From: Coenobita brevimanus
Lineage: Eukaryota; Arthropoda; Malacostraca; Decapoda; Coenobitidae
DNA: 64,000 nucleotides
Direction: 5' to 3'
NCBI GenBank assembly: GCA_032717465.1
Contig: CM064670.1
Coordinates: 11,196,583-11,260,582, forward strand
Of the stretch, positions 9,250 through 22,578 are shown one piece after another. The position numbers and the translations under genes were made by a program. Under the pieces are notes generated by a model. It saw nothing but the letters and a program-made list of their open reading frames with translations, made no database searches and was not told the origin of the DNA. The stretch's first letter is position 1. Each line of letters begins with the position of its first letter.

Positions 9250-10345
9250 TGGGGGGAAGGGGATGGTTGTGAGGGAGGATGATGATGATGTGTGATGTGC
9301 AAGAAAGCAAAACATGTGCTCTGATGGTGGGATGTACAGGTATGGTGTGATGTAATGGTGTGATATGAGAATGCTGGTTTGATCTGATGGTGGTAGTGTG
9401 AGACTGTGGTGAAGAGGTGTGGTGTGGCGTACTGCGGTGGTTGAGGTTGTGAGGATGTGGTGTGAGGGCGTAGGGTGCTAGATTGTGCTGTGTGAATGTG
9501 GCGTAGGATCAGAGAAGGTGACTGTTTGTTAGACCTGGTATGATCGTGTGGTGTGGTACGTGGGTATGTGATGTGTTGCGTGGCTGTGTGATGCAGAGTG
9601 TGGTGCGGTGTGCTGGAATGTGGTGTGATGTGGTGAATGGGTCTGTGGTATGGTGTGTAGGCGTGTTATGTGGCGTGTGTGGGTTGTAATGTAGTGAGCG
9701 GGTATGTGGTATGGCATGTATGTGGAAAGGTGCCTGCGTGTGTCATAATGTTGGGGTGTGATGTGGTGTGTTGATGTGTGGTGTCGTATATGTGGAATAC
9801 GGGTGCGTGGTATAGTGTGTGTGGTGTGGTGTGTGAGTGTGGTATGGTGAGATGTGTGCGCATGAGATTTGAAGTGTGGATATGTGGTGTGTTGTACGTG
9901 GGATATGGTGTGTTGATGTGTGGATATGTGGCGCGGTTTGTGGGTATGTAGTGTGTTGTGTGGGTAAGTAATGCGTTGTGTGGATATATAGGGTGTTGTG
10001 TTAGTATTGTGATGTGGATAAGTGGTTTGCGTGTGGACGTGTGGTGTGGTGAGAGGATATGTGATGTGTTGTGTCGGAATGTGGTGTGGTATGGTTTGTG
10101 AGTAGCCTATTTGGTGTGGTGCTATGTGGTGTGGTGCTATGTAGTGTGGTGTGTTTTGAGGGTAGTCTATCTGGTTTGGCGCTATGTGTAGTGGTGTGGT
10201 TTGTTGCTAGCCTGGGTGGAGTGGTATGGTTTGTGGGTATTCTATGTGGTATGGTGTGGTTAGTGGGTTGGCTATGTGGTATGCTGCTACGTGGTGTAGC
10301 TCCACGTAGTATGGTATGACGTGGTGCTATGTCGTGCTACGTGAT
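9250..10345. repeat. GTG-rich degenerate minisatellite, about 1.1 kb
   Basis: A run of TGTGGTGTG, GATGTGGT and GTGGGTATGTG motifs with almost no C on the plus strand. There is no fixed period. A local 40-45 bp unit (GGTATGGTTTGTGGGTA) is visible at 10080-10310. Confidence 0.8.
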
Positions 10346-10483
10346 GTGTGTGCGAGAATCAAGCCGTACCAACGACACAGGGGGTGAGGGATGGACAAAG
10401 TTACAATGGCTGTGTCAGTGCTTAGAAAGAGATTATCATTATTCACCTTGATTTACAGACCTCAAGTATAAGTGTGACCACGA

Positions 10484-10767
<284 letters not shown>

Positions 10768-11179
10768 TCCCAGTTCCATTTTTTTCATTCAATACTGGGT
10801 AAAGAGTTAATTATCTATTCGTACAACCGTATCTCTACAGTTAAAACTGCAGATGGAGTGAGAAAGATAAATTTAAAACTGCATTCTTCTTTATCTGCGT
10901 GCATGGGAGGGACTGCATTTTAATATGTTGGTGGGGAGAGAGGTAGGAGTGGTGATGATGATCGTGATGATGAATTTACTAATCTATCTTTTTGGCTTTG
11001 TGTTATTTTTGCTGGAGAATAAATTAACCTAGTGGCTCTCAAACGAAAGAATTCAGCCGCCATTAATCTCTCTCTCTCTCTCTCTCTCTCCCCACTGCTG
11101 AACAAAAGTCTGACGGAAACAATAGTACAATATTCTACACTCTCAGCCGTCTAAAGAATTTTATTGATTTTACTCCTAA

Positions 11180-11350
11180 CACGTCCATCTCTCCATCTTT
11201 AATCCTGAGCTGTAACAATAAATGAACACTCGGATATAGTGCTAGTCACGAAAAAGTGTTGTGGAGAGGATTTAGAGCCATACCATTGTAATTTTCTTCC
11301 TCTAAGTAAGATGAACTAACCTTCGAAAGGACGAAAACATGGGCCCTTTT
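11180..11350 (+). mobile_element. 200-bp MITE, copy 2
   Basis: Contains GTGCTAGTCACGAAAAAGTG, GAGGATTTAGAGCC and CGAAAGGACGAAAAC in family order. A degenerate form of the TGAATAAAATCGTCTGG motif lies just upstream (11148-11175, inverted). Confidence 0.6.
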
Positions 11351-11796
11351 AGGGTAAAACTGTATAATCCCTTCATTACCCGAGGTCTCTTTGCTGAATA
11401 AGATGATCCCATGCTAGTAAAAATACATTGTAGTGCGTTTACTCTAACCTGACAAACATTCCCAACCCCCTCTCAGCTTACCTGATAGCCAAGTGTAGTC
11501 TGACTGGAGGGTGCATTTGACCAGTAACTAAGGAAACTCATTCCTGTCAAATAACTGAAGCTCATGGAAGTTCATGCAACCACGACTTAATATTCAAGTT
11601 GTGAGAGTTGCCCAGTTCCCTCAGATGAAAACAGATTGACTATAACCGAGTTGGTTCTTCCCCATAAAGAGGTAACAGCTTCAGTAACACATCCAGCTCC
11701 CGTTTTCTCAGGGTCTCTCTTTGCCAAACTAAACACACCTTCGAAGCCCCTTACACCCACTCCTCTCCGGCCACCCCACCCATTTTACCTTCGCCA

Positions 11797-12035
11797 AAGA
11801 AGTTGGAGGAAGTTATGTATTCACCTCTGTTTGTCTGTTTGCTTATCTGTTTGTCTGTGTGTTTGTCCACAAGATACCTCAAAATGTTATTGATGGATTC
11901 CAATGAAATTTAGTGGATATGCCGGTCATGGGCCAAGGAAGAGTTTATTATATTTCGATGGTAATTTGTTTTTGTCTTGTATTGGCGTAGGCAGAGGTAC
12001 GCACTCTCTGAGTGAGCTTAATTTTTTTTTTTTAA
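11797..12035 (+). mobile_element. Dispersed repeat D (GCCAAAGAAG...GGTACGCACTCTCTGAGTG)
   Basis: Begins TTCGCCAAAGAAGTTGG, has a TTTGTCTGTTTG stretch, then GATTCCAATGAAATTTAG, GGGCCAAGGAAGAG and ends GGTACGCACTCTCTGAGTG. Related copies lie inverted at 26050-26285 and 27545-27780, and the tandem array at 38485-39165 uses a related unit. Its class is not resolved. Confidence 0.55.
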
Positions 12036-12039
12036 TCCC

Positions 12040-12774
12040 CCTGTCAAATTTAGAAGCTATATCTGTCACACCTTACCAACCTATCCAGGACGCTCAAAGT
12101 ATGCTTTCCCCATCACCTCCCCCCTCAAATCTTTAGTCATCTAAACCGCGACTGAAAGCACTGATTCAACACTAAAAAGATTAATTTCAAAGACAGGGCT
12201 GAAATTATGGCACATTCTATATATATATATATTTTTTTTTAGCTAGAGGAAGTTTTTTTCTTTTTTTCTGTTTTGTTCTCGCCATCTTTCGACGAGTTTT
12301 CTTTCAGTATAGACTTTTCGACCAGAACGGATTGAATACAGTCTTCATTAACCCCGTCAGTGCAAGAGATCTTTCCGAAGTTGAATAAAATCATCCGGAG
12401 GTAGCAAGGAAAAAGTAAATCAAAGTCATTCTCAGATTCAATGGGTCAATAAGCATGACCTAAATTCACAAGTGCTGACCTGCATCGGACTAATAATCTT
12501 AAAAAATGCAGAAGAGGTCCGAAACGTCGTATCTCTAAATACTACGACACTGCTAAGGTAAATTAATGTTTGATATTCGCATTCTTTGTTCGAGCGAGCA
12601 AAACGAATGAGGATACTTTTATTCAGCCGTAATTTGGTATGAAAACTTTGGCCTCAAATGTCTTGTAAAATATTCTTGCTTGGAGAGCACCATTTTTTTT
12701 TTCTTTTTAGCTTGTAAACCAAGCGTGGCATGCCATAACAAATTTAACTATCATGAATTTGCCTTTCAGTCATA

Positions 12775-12810
<36 letters not shown>

Positions 12811-13340
12811 TCCAACTATAGCCGAAAAACGATGAAAATCCTTAAGGTAAAAGCTGAGGAACAAAACCTATTTTCCCAACAACTATTAAAAAAATAGCCT
12901 GCCGTGTCTTCTTGAAACTGTCATGAAAATTGTCTTACACTGGTATTAGTAATTTTCCAATAAAGAACCAAATGTAGCCATAAAAATGGCCAATAATTAC
13001 AACCTTGCTCGCTAGGATACGTCCAGGACCTGTGGTGTGGACGTCTATTTCTTGATACAAAATACTTGAATCAATTTATAATGACCTTTATCAGTTAGAC
13101 TGACCTGAAATTCTTTGAGAGGAACTGAAAGAGCCCACCTACATTGCCTGAAATAGGTATGAACTATTGTGCTTTGATGTGAACATTGAAGAAATGAAGA
13201 AGGGGGTACAAAATTTTGTCCAACAGTATGACCGGCAAGAAAGTCACCAGCCAGGACTAACCAACTTAATATAAGCTTCTCGTGGTAAATGGATGAACTC
13301 TCTCTTTTTCTCCCAAGTTGCCGTAAATCAATATCGTTCA
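12040..13340. other. Mostly unannotated spacer
   Basis: Holds poly-T runs (12779-12807), one TTGAATAAAATCATCCGG motif near 12385 and a 98-residue minus-strand frame (13341-13045). That frame has ordinary composition but matches nothing I recognise and lacks visible splice or promoter context. Confidence 0.45.
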
Positions 13341-13344
13341 TTAA

Positions 13345-13485
13345 CCTTAACTTGGCTGGATTTTCGTCCTTTTGCAGCTCATTTCTCGTAGCTCAGTGGC
13401 AGAATAAGACAATACTATGGTTCTACATATTTTACATTGCACTTGTTTGTGTCTAGCACCATACTCTAGCCTTAATTTCTTGTTA
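13345..13485 (-). mobile_element. 200-bp MITE, copy 3 (partial)
   Basis: The plus strand reads TTAACTTGGCTGGATTTTCG, CGTAGCTCAGTGGCAG and TAGCACCATACTCTAG, the reverse of the family order. Confidence 0.55.
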
Positions 13486-13684
13486 CCCTTCCTCGCCCCG
13501 GAGGGGCTCAGGGACTGGTATTATTTTCACTCAGTTTGTCAGTCTGTCTGTCTGTCTGTCTGTTAACAACTTTAAGAGAAAACATTTGTGCGATTTTGAC
13601 TAAAATTACAGGGATGATCGGCTATGACCTTCTGATCACCTGGTTAAATTTGGACGAAGTTGGGCCAAGGCCCAGGTTGTAGGC

Positions 13685-13716
<32 letters not shown>

Positions 13717-14048
13717 AAAAAAGTTTAAAAAATCGTTTTTTCGCCAAAACTCTTTTCAAATTCGTCGTATCGACATGAAATCAAACCTAAAGGTGCATCT
13801 TTCAAATCTGAATCCTATAACATGCCTCTTTATATCAGGGGTCACCCCCCCTGTTAGCGGTTGGGGGGGTTAATGTCAGGTGAGTCGGGCCTCAAACTTG
13901 GGATGGGCATAAAATCGTCAATTTTCATTCGATTTACTCCAAATTTGATATTTGACATCCTTGACTAGATAACCTGTTGTGTTTACACATCAGCACTAAA
14001 ATAACTGTCGGGGACAGGTTTGCTGTGCCTTGGCACCAATTCTTGTTA
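13486..14048 (+). repeat. Dispersed repeat C, plus-strand copy
   Basis: Starts CTTCCTCGCCCCGGAGGGGCTC, then (GTCT)n, AAAATTACAGGGATGAT, a poly-A, TCGACATGAAATCAAACC, GGTGCATCTTTCAAATCTG, GGGGTCACCCCCC and TGCTGTGCCTTGGCACC. An inverted copy with the same blocks in the same order is at 37127-37705. It has no open frame and its class is unknown. Confidence 0.65.
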
Positions 14049-14570
14049 TACTTCAGCACTGAAAATGGAAAGATGCCAGCTTTACGCCTCCTTAAAGTGA
14101 AGAGAGTATACAGCATGTAAGAATAACCAACTTAAGGTAGTCCTATCGCAGTGAATGTGCAAACTTCCCTCCCCCCTTCCCTTTTTCCCACAATTTGCTG
14201 TTAATTACCTTGGTGTTGCTGCCTCATAACTCACAATAAAAACATAGCCAGCGGTAAATAATGTTGCTTCTCCATCGATATTTACCAGAGCCGCCAAGAG
14301 CAACGATTGGCAGGGTCACACGTTTAATGTTTAGCGCATTTTCCAGCTAGATCTTGATTTACTCACATCACTATAACGGTTGTTTACCACTAGACACATC
14401 GATATTTAATTACCTAATCTAACCTAACTAAGCCTAACATAGTTCAACATAATAAAACTTATCTTAACATAACCTTAAATGCCACAGTCATGTAGGCCGC
14501 TCACCTATTCATAACCATCTCATTTTGAGAGGAGTTCCTTGGATGAATCAAATCATTTGGTAGCAGAAGT
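14049..14570. other. Intergenic, no gene recognised
   Basis: AT-rich; a run of TAACCTAACTAAGCCTAAC-like pentamers at 14410-14475 is simple-sequence drift. Confidence 0.5.
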
Positions 14571-14572
14571 CA

Positions 14573-14930
14573 CGACACACACACACACACATACACACAC
14601 ACAGTAAATTGTCATAAACCGAGGAGGTTTGATTGAAACATGTTATTAACCACCATGAAATGTCTTTCCTAAGCCAACTACAACAGTCTGGCAAGAGTAA
14701 CAATAAAATAAAATGATGACTTCTTAGAAATAGCCATAATATTCTAAGTTTCGGTTGTTTAGCCTCTGGTCCCCTACACCATAAAAGGGTTAATAATGGA
14801 CTGGATGCTATAGACTTTTCCCTATTCAACAGCATGTGAGGAACAACATATGAGGAACGTGGCATTGCCATAGCAGTCATAAATTTTCTATAAGTAATGT
14901 CAACATGCTAAGTACACTCTCCCTATAAAT

Positions 14931-14965
<35 letters not shown>
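14573..14965. repeat. (CA)n at 14573-14602 and (GT)n at 14930-14965
   Basis: Two short dinucleotide arrays of opposite phase about 330 bp apart. Confidence 0.85.
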
Positions 14966-14970
<5 letters not shown>

Positions 14971-15391
14971 TATAAGGAATGTTCAGTAAGGCAGGAGAAT
15001 GGGTATATGGATGGATAAATGTTTTGTTTAAGCAGAGGAGGATCCAAGAGTTTGGCAAGGATTTGGCGTGATTCCAAGCGAAATTACAAAACCAAATTTT
15101 TCGGTAGCTAATTGTTAAAGACATCAAACTCTTTTTTTTTTTTATCATATCCCTCATACCTAAAATTATTCTCTGACAACATTTATGTAAGACAGTTCTT
15201 GTATATACCTGGTAAATAACATTGCTCTTTAAATATAATTAATAACTGATTTAAAGAAAAAATGGGAGGGCGTACACTCCATCCTCCAGCTCCCCCCACC
15301 TTCTCCCACCAGTCCGTGCCTGTTAAGTGGGCACTCTGATTCTGGATTCTAATTCTCCTTCATCGGAAGTTCTGACGATAATTTTCCCTGT

Positions 15392-15570
<179 letters not shown>

Positions 15571-15689
15571 CAAAAAATAGCAACAAAAACTAAGCACACG
15601 TTGCTCTTACAAACCAGACGCCTTCAGTGGACATAAGACAGTTTGTTTACATGGGCATAAGCATCAGTGTACCTCTTACCGGTGACACT

Positions 15690-16345
15690 TGGTGCGGCAA
15701 AGAGCTTAAAGGGGAAGAGAGGGGCGTTCAAAGAGGCTGGCTTTAATGAGATCAGGGCGGCAGGCTAAGGTGGACAAAGAAGTGGAGTGGGGGGGGGGGG
15801 ATTAAGAGGAGGAAGCGAAGGAATGGATGGGAGAGAAGGAAAGAAGTAGAGAGGAGAATCAAAATGAAAGGGGAAGTGAGAGGGGAGGGGATAAAAAAGT
15901 TAAGGAGGACAGGAGAGAATTGGAGGAGGAAGGGTAAGAAGTGTAGGGGAGAAAGATGTTGAAGTGAAAGTGTGGAGGGAGGAAGTATAAAGAAGTGGAG
16001 AAATGAAATGGATGAATGGGAAAGAATAAAGAGGTGGAGAGAGAAAAAGGGAGCAGAAGGGATAAATGAAGTGAAGGAAAGGAATAGAAGGAAGGGAATA
16101 AAAAAGTGGAAGGGGATGGAATAAAAACCTGGAAGAGGAGAGGATAAAGAAGTAGAGCGGAGGGTGATAAAAAATATGTGGGGAGGGGATAAAGGAGTGG
16201 ATGGGGGAAAGGGGGGAGGAGGGCGTTAGAAATTCCTCAAAGGACGTGTTGTGGAGGGCCTGAGGGTTCGTTGAAGGGGAGGGGAGGTCGGAGAAGTAAA
16301 CATGGAGGATCCTTCTTTACCTAGCTTAGTACCTGGTCTCTCTCT

Positions 16346-16403
<58 letters not shown>
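15690..16403. repeat. Purine-strand tract then (CT)n
   Basis: About 600 bp of GGAAGAGAGG-type purine bias on the plus strand, followed by 70 bp of pyrimidine (CT)n at 16336-16403. The strand switch could form an inverted-repeat or triplex-prone structure. Confidence 0.8.
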
Positions 16404-16406
<3 letters not shown>

Positions 16407-16439
16407 ATGAATAGGGGTAAGTTAATTGCCAGCCCCCCT

Positions 16440-17795
16440 AATCCAAACACAGGGACTCACTCCACCATTTTAGTCACCCCTCCTGTTCCACCATTCACCC
16501 ACTACACACCACTACGTCCACTAAATATTTACCCTTTAACGACAACCACTTTTTCAATGCCTTATGCTTGTCACCCCAGACGATTTCATTCAGCCTAGGG
16601 GGGCTTCTCATACTGAACATAATTGTCTGACCCAATATAAACTAAACCAGAATATCACAGAAAACACGGCAACGCTGCACCCAACTGACTCTGGCCTCCA
16701 CTGACCTCTGACCTTGACCTTTAACTGATGTGCCCCAAATTAGTATACTTTTTTCCCATCCCCACAGCCACTGCATGTACCAAGTTTTATCCAAATCTGA
16801 TCAGGCAATTAAAAACTAACGCTGAACGACAAATATTGGCTTTGTAAAATGATCTTGGCTCGTAGTCTCATAGGTTATGGAAGCTTCCTAACACCTCTTC
16901 CTAAGCGATTTATTTTGCTTTTTACACCTTGCCTTCCACCTTATTTTATTATTTATGTCGCCCGATATCACAATACTCGTCATAATTAACGTACATAATG
17001 ATATTTGTCAGCCATAGTACAAAATAAATCACTTAGAAATTGTTAGGGAGACTCCTCACCCGGCGAGAAAACGGCCCTTGATTTTCGATGTATCTGCACC
17101 AAAATCTAATAACTTTAGCCCAGACTCACAAAGAGTGTAATGTACGTGACAATTTTGGTGTATTTCGGATCAGCATTCATAAGAAGTTTTATTAGCACAA
17201 AATACTGTAGATAGAGAAACAGATAGATAATTACGTACATACATAGATACATACATACACAGAAACTTCATCACAGAAGCTACGTCTTCGGTCTCGCTAA
17301 AAAGGATGTCGTCGCTCTGATGTGGTTAATCCATTCACTGATCCTATCATCCATTCATTCTTTATTCCATCTGTCTATCAATGCATTCCGTTTACATTTA
17401 TTATCCTTCAGTGCAGTGGATCCCTTATCTCCAGTACATTAATCCATTTATTAATATTCTACTAATCCATCATCCCCATTTAATCCCTCCCATTCACCAA
17501 CCCGTTATTCAATTCACTCTCAGCCTGTCAGTACTTATTCATATTCACTACCAGTCTACTTATCTATCAACTCAAAATTGCGATCTGCATAAACAGAACA
17601 CACAAGACGACATCGTGGTGAAGCAGTACACTTGTTTGATTCTTATGGCTGGTTTAAAGCTCACGAATGTACTATGGCTGGTTTGTTTTCATCTGAGGGA
17701 ACTGGGCCACTCTCACAACTTGAATGCTGTATTTGTTTGAAATTCGATGAACCCTAGCTATATGGTAGGATTCAGTCTTCTTAGTCACTACTCTG
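16440..17795. other. Spacer with one CCAGACGATTTCATTCAG motif
   Basis: The motif is at about 16577-16594. A GATA/ATAC simple repeat lies at 17215-17262. A short repeat (TTTTCATCTGAGGGAACTG) at 17685-17730 also occurs inverted at 11590-11640. Confidence 0.5.
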
Positions 17796-17796
17796 T

Positions 17797-17985
17797 TCAC
17801 TTTAACTTGGGCTAAAATTTATATCTCTCGGTCTTCAATGCTGAATTGTAGCAAAGTATAACCACTAGAATGATGCTAGTCACGAAGAAGTTCTATACAA
17901 AAGACGTGGAGTCGTAGTATTGTTTTTTTTCTGCCACAGCTTTGTGAAATCAGCTGGAAAGGAAGGGAAATGTAGGCAAAGATGT
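17797..17985 (+). mobile_element. 200-bp MITE, copy 4
   Basis: Starts CACTTTAACTTGGGC and carries GATGCTAGTCACGAAGAAG and TTTTTCTGCCACAGC in family order. Confidence 0.6.
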
Positions 17986-18229
17986 AGTGAATGAACTATA
18001 GCCATATTCATCGTCCAATCTGACTACATATTTTGGCCATCAACTGAACTAAAGGGGGTTAGGGTTGTTTGTCAGGTAAAAATAAACCGGCAATGTAGTA
18101 TTTGGAATCAGACAGCCATAAATATCACAGGAGTTAACAATGGCTCCGAGGGTGAGAGAAGCACCCCAGTGACGGAAGTTGTCCCATCTGTTTACTGTAT
18201 AGCTTCTCTGTTCCAAACCATACTCTGCA

Positions 18230-18560
18230 ACCCACAACATTCCAGCTGCTCACCTCCCCTTCCCTGTCTGCTTGTCTACCTGTACGTTTATTTTTTAGTT
18301 TGTTTGTTTACCTATCTATCTATCTATATATATATCTACTGTATCTATCTATCCATCTTTATCAGCTCTCATCTCTTTTTCTCCTCCCCTCTCGTTTCCA
18401 CTCATTTCAGATTTCACTTCCCTCTTTCTTTCTTTTTTGGCCGCCTCCACTCTTACTTCATTTTCATTATCTTCTTTCCTTTCACCCACTCTTTCATTTT
18501 TCTACTTTCCTACTACCCCCCCCCCCTCCCCGACGGCTGGATGAAGGAAAAGAGTGTAAA
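18230..18560. repeat. Pyrimidine-rich low-complexity DNA
   Basis: C/T-rich on the plus strand with TATC repeats and a C run near 18519. The 173-residue frame over it is low-complexity. Confidence 0.75.
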
Positions 18561-18763
18561 TGTTTGTAATGGAAACATGCGATGGAAAGGGAGGGACATT
18601 CAAAATCCTCATTCGGTAGGGGAATATAATTATGAAAGAGGGTACTTTCAGAATGACGACTGGTTTATAGTGAGCAGCTCAAGTCAGTGACACTGTAGGA
18701 CGACAAGAATATGACAAGGATACCAAAAAAGAAGACTCCCTCCGACCAGCAAACCCTTTAGCT

Positions 18764-20043
18764 CAGTGCTTCTCAAACTATCTTATGTGGCGGACCGGCA
18801 GTTTTTTTTTTTTTCAATGTGCAAGCGAAGCAAGCCAATCCAAGGGCAGTCATCACTGACGTAACAAGTCTTCCCAGTGTGCCATTGACCAGTACCATAT
18901 TTGTGCCATATAATTAATTGTTTATGATCCGAGACATTCGTAGTAATATTCACTTATACAGGAAAAATATAATGAATAGATAATAAAAGTAAGTTGACAT
19001 TTTTTTTTTATTTTAAATTGATTTTGTAAACAAGTAATTCAATATTACAATATAAATAAAACCATTATTAACAAATCAAACTAGCAAAGCCTTATGAACA
19101 AATATAAGCATGTGTATGAGTAATAAAACGAAAAATTATAATGAATAAAGTAGCTTGAAAATTATATATTTTTCTTATTTCAAACCCCAATGAATAAATG
19201 TTAAAATACAAATTTGAAAGGAATAGGTAACATTAAATTTAAATGAATGATTATTCTATTAACACAATACACAGGCAATGCAAAACCTTAACCTTTACTA
19301 ATGTGAAGGGTGAGCTTGCTTCTTATTTGTCAACTTATCCAATCGTGGTTCAGTTGAGGACAATGCCACTCGCAATGGAGAATGAATATCTATACAATTC
19401 CTGTATTTTGTCTTAATGACACTCATTGTTGAGAAGCCAGTCTCGCAGAGGTAGGTTGAAGGAAAAGGGAGAAGAGTTTTCAGGGCAATTTCACTAAGCT
19501 CAGGTTATTCTGCTTTCACTTTTATCCAAAAGGAAGCAAGTGATGTTGAAGTTTCGAAACTTGTCTTCAATCCTTCGTCAGCAGCCAGCTCCAACAATTT
19601 ATCCTCCATAGTGACACTTAGGTCGAAGTCATCTCTCAGTGCTCTCTGTTCCACTTCTTGATGGTAACTAACTGACTGCTCCACACGTGTGGATCAAGGT
19701 TGCCAGATGTGTGATATGTTTCATGGCTGCCACTCATAGTAAAAAATCGGCCAAATCTTTTAATTGGATGCATACGTTTAATGTTTCCAAAATTAATTAA
19801 CTACCATACTGTATTCTCATTCCAATTATTATTATTATTTTTTTTTTTTTGGGGGGGGTCTAATGCGTATTCAGTTCACTGTTTTGCTGTTCATTATATC
19901 GCATTCGTTAGTTGGATAGCAATGACTTTTAACATGAGTGAGTAAATGAACAATGTAGCCATTATAATACAAATCTCCGCGTACCGGCAGACGATGGCTC
20001 GCGTACCGTCACCGGTACGCGTACCACACTTTGAGTAGCACTG
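18764..20043. mobile_element. hAT transposon, degenerate (1,280 bp) with perfect 8-bp TSD
   Basis: Terminal inverted repeats CAGTGCTTCTCAAACT (18764-18779) and ACTTTGAGTAGCACTG (20028-20043) pair with one mismatch and match the CAGTG-TTCTCAAACT signature of hAT (Charlie-type) elements. The flanks are an exact 8-bp duplication, CTTTAGCT, at 18756-18763 and 20044-20051, the hAT target-site length. Inside is only the C-terminal part of a transposase on the minus strand, so the element is internally deleted. Confidence 0.9.
19298..19690 (-). pseudogene. hAT transposase C-terminal remnant (ZBED/SCAND3-like)
   Basis: Reading the minus strand in one frame gives about 130 residues of the C-terminal hAT dimerisation region: EDKLLELAADEGLKTSF, SLASFWIKV, then PELSEIALKTLLPFPSTYLC, ETGFSTMSVIKTKYRNC and LRVALSSTEPRLDKL, ending at TAG (19298-19300). 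The YLCETGFS block is a family hallmark. There is one in-frame stop (TAA, 19505-19507), and the N-terminal BED and catalytic parts are gone. It lies within the hAT element and shares its fate. Confidence 0.85.
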
Positions 20044-20440
20044 CTTTAGCTCAAACTGGCATGAAAAAGAGAGAAGGAACATCATACAGTGTCGAAAAAC
20101 TATCGTGGAAAATTTATAGAAAATTGCGAAAGGAAAACATACTCCCGCAGTGTAACCGAGAAAAAAAAAGCAATAATTATTCATATGTAAAAAAAGGGGG
20201 GGGGGGAGAGGAGGGGCTGGAATAACTCATATAAACAACCCCAGACTGCTGTAATTATGTTACTATCTGGTTCATACTTCATTAGGTCTATTAAGTCTTA
20301 CCAAAATTCGCTTCCCGGCCTTCGCTTCCCACCAGATTGCACAATAACCTCTTCCTCAAGCAACCAATCCCGACACCCTCAACCCTACCAGATACACCTC
20401 ACCCGCTCCCTCCATTCCATCATCCTACTTCCTTTTCATT

Positions 20441-20484
20441 CTGTCTGTCTGTCTGTATGTCTGTCTGTCTGTCTGTCTCTCTCT

Positions 20485-20528
<44 letters not shown>

Positions 20529-20573
20529 ATGAAAATGAAGTAGGATTATGGAATGGAGGGAGGAGTGAGGGTA

Positions 20574-20626
<53 letters not shown>

Positions 20627-20687
20627 TATATAGATAGATAGATAGATAGATCTGTCTGTCTATCTATCAATCTATCTATCTATATAC

Positions 20688-20737
<50 letters not shown>
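20441..20737. repeat. Compound microsatellite (CTGT)n-(GA)n-(TA)n-(GATA)n-(TCTA)n-(GT)n
   Basis: Six simple blocks in 300 bp. At 20630-20683 GATA repeats are followed by TCTA repeats, giving a short palindromic core. Confidence 0.95.
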
Positions 20738-20740
<3 letters not shown>

Positions 20741-20895
20741 CTCCACAATCCTACTCAAGCCCCCACAATCCCATCATCCCTTTTATCACCAGGCCCAACT
20801 ACTGAATCCTTTTTATGCCTCCCCGCCTCCAGGCTATTCCCCGTCTTTTCCAGTTTTATTTATATGGCGGATGGATTTGCTTTTCTCCGTATATG

Positions 20896-20896
<1 letters not shown>

Positions 20897-20961
<65 letters not shown>

Positions 20962-21667
20962 CTGGTTCTTTGAGCTACGCCTAAGACATTTCTGATTTTT
21001 CTCATTCACTTTCTTACATAAAGCATTACATGTTTGCACTCACTGTAAGATCATTCAAACGTATCAAAATTCTAAAAAAAAAAACTGAGATCTTGGAACA
21101 CCAATGAAAATTAATGAAAAAGAGAAATTGGATTTTTTATTCATTAGGTTAAAACCCAGAAGTGTCAGTGACGTCAAAATCTTATAATAAACTGCAGCGC
21201 CAATAGTAGTTTATCTATAAATGTTTTATTTATATTTTGTGTAAAATTACCCTCTCTCTATTCGGGATACTGAGTCTTAACATCAGTATATGTTATTCAC
21301 AAGGAAGTGCTATAGGATTATTATAGAGCAGTAGTGATGTCGCTTTCTGCAACTGAGCTCCGTGAAATAAGCTGCAAAACGAATATTTCGTTGTTTGGGA
21401 AATGTGAGTTGAAATTTTGTATTTTTGCCGCACCCTCAGGGGTCAGATGCAGTGTACATTTGCGTCACTCACTCACTGGCAGTCACTGTACCAGTGTGAA
21501 GGATGGGACTAATGGGGTGTGCGTTGACGGGTGTGGGGCATACATTTATACATAATTGTATATATATGCCCACATATACAAAAATAGACTGTGGAAGTGT
21601 TTTAGCTGCCTGCGTAATTGCGTTGTGTCGGTATAGCAGCAAATATGATACGAAGGGCAAAACATTG

Positions 21668-21709
<42 letters not shown>

Positions 21710-22503
21710 TGCTCAATAACCGAGTACCGTTCGACCACGTACCTTCGTTGTGCCCCAAAGCTCTAAATATGACACACAGGGCCAGGGCAAATTACTGCAT
21801 ACCTGTATACCTATATACATACATACACACAAAGAAAGGCACAGTACAAAATACTAGCCGACCTCATGTCTGCGTTGTGCCCTAACTGCTCCAAATATGA
21901 CACATAGAGGCAGGATAAAATACTGCATACCTACATACCTACACACAGAGAAATATACAGAATAAAGTGCCATTCGATCGCGTACCTGTGCAGTGCCGGA
22001 ATAAATGTAAATTTGACAGAGCGGAGTAGGACACAGCACTGGGCAGTTACTTGTACTGCGATGACTTATGAATCAGATGACTGTCATTTGAGTGCTGAAC
22101 CAGTAATTAATTATCTGTTTCCCCTAAGAATATTCGTGGGAGGGGGGGGGGGATTGCGCCTGTCATATGTGTCCTTTTTCTTGTTTAGTTCTGAACGGCA
22201 GACGAATGAAAGGCATCAGAAGCATTGAGATCCCTACTAAGCTAAGAAGAAACAATCACGTGGTCTGGTATCTTCCTTCATTGATTCTAAGCAACAGACA
22301 CGTAAGAGGAATAAACTGTTAACACGAGCTTTGTCAGGCGAATCAGAAACAGTGATGAAGATTAGAAGCTGGATTAATTAGTTCGGAACACCAGACATGT
22401 AAAGGGATTTTTGACCTGAACTATTCATTAAGGATTACGATTACCAAATAGTTCTCAAACTTTCCTAACTTTTTCGGGTCGCCAAAGAAAGAAAAAAAAT
22501 ATG
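20897..22503 (+). repeat. Old tandem duplication, copy 1
   Basis: Starts with (CT)n and TTTGAGCTACGCCTAAGAC and runs to ACCAGACATGTAAAGGG (22390-22410) and TTTCCTAACTTTTTCGGG. The same blocks recur in order at 22504-25478 with roughly 20% visible divergence. It contains a degenerate MITE near 21300 and a (CA)n at 21670-21707. ATG-initiated frames inside are not conserved between copies. Confidence 0.75.

Positions 22504-22578
<75 letters not shown>

Noticed and set aside
13045..13341. 98-residue minus-strand frame of ordinary composition
   Set aside because: No recognisable family, no promoter or splice context, next to a MITE. Noted only within the spacer entry.
14405..14475. Telomere-like pentamers (TAACC/CCTAA)
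   Set aside because: Irregular spacing with TAACCTAACTAAGCC; not the arthropod TTAGG repeat and far too short.
20897..22503. Conserved gene shared by the two duplication copies
   Set aside because: Frames differ and are interrupted differently in each copy; differences are not codon-patterned.
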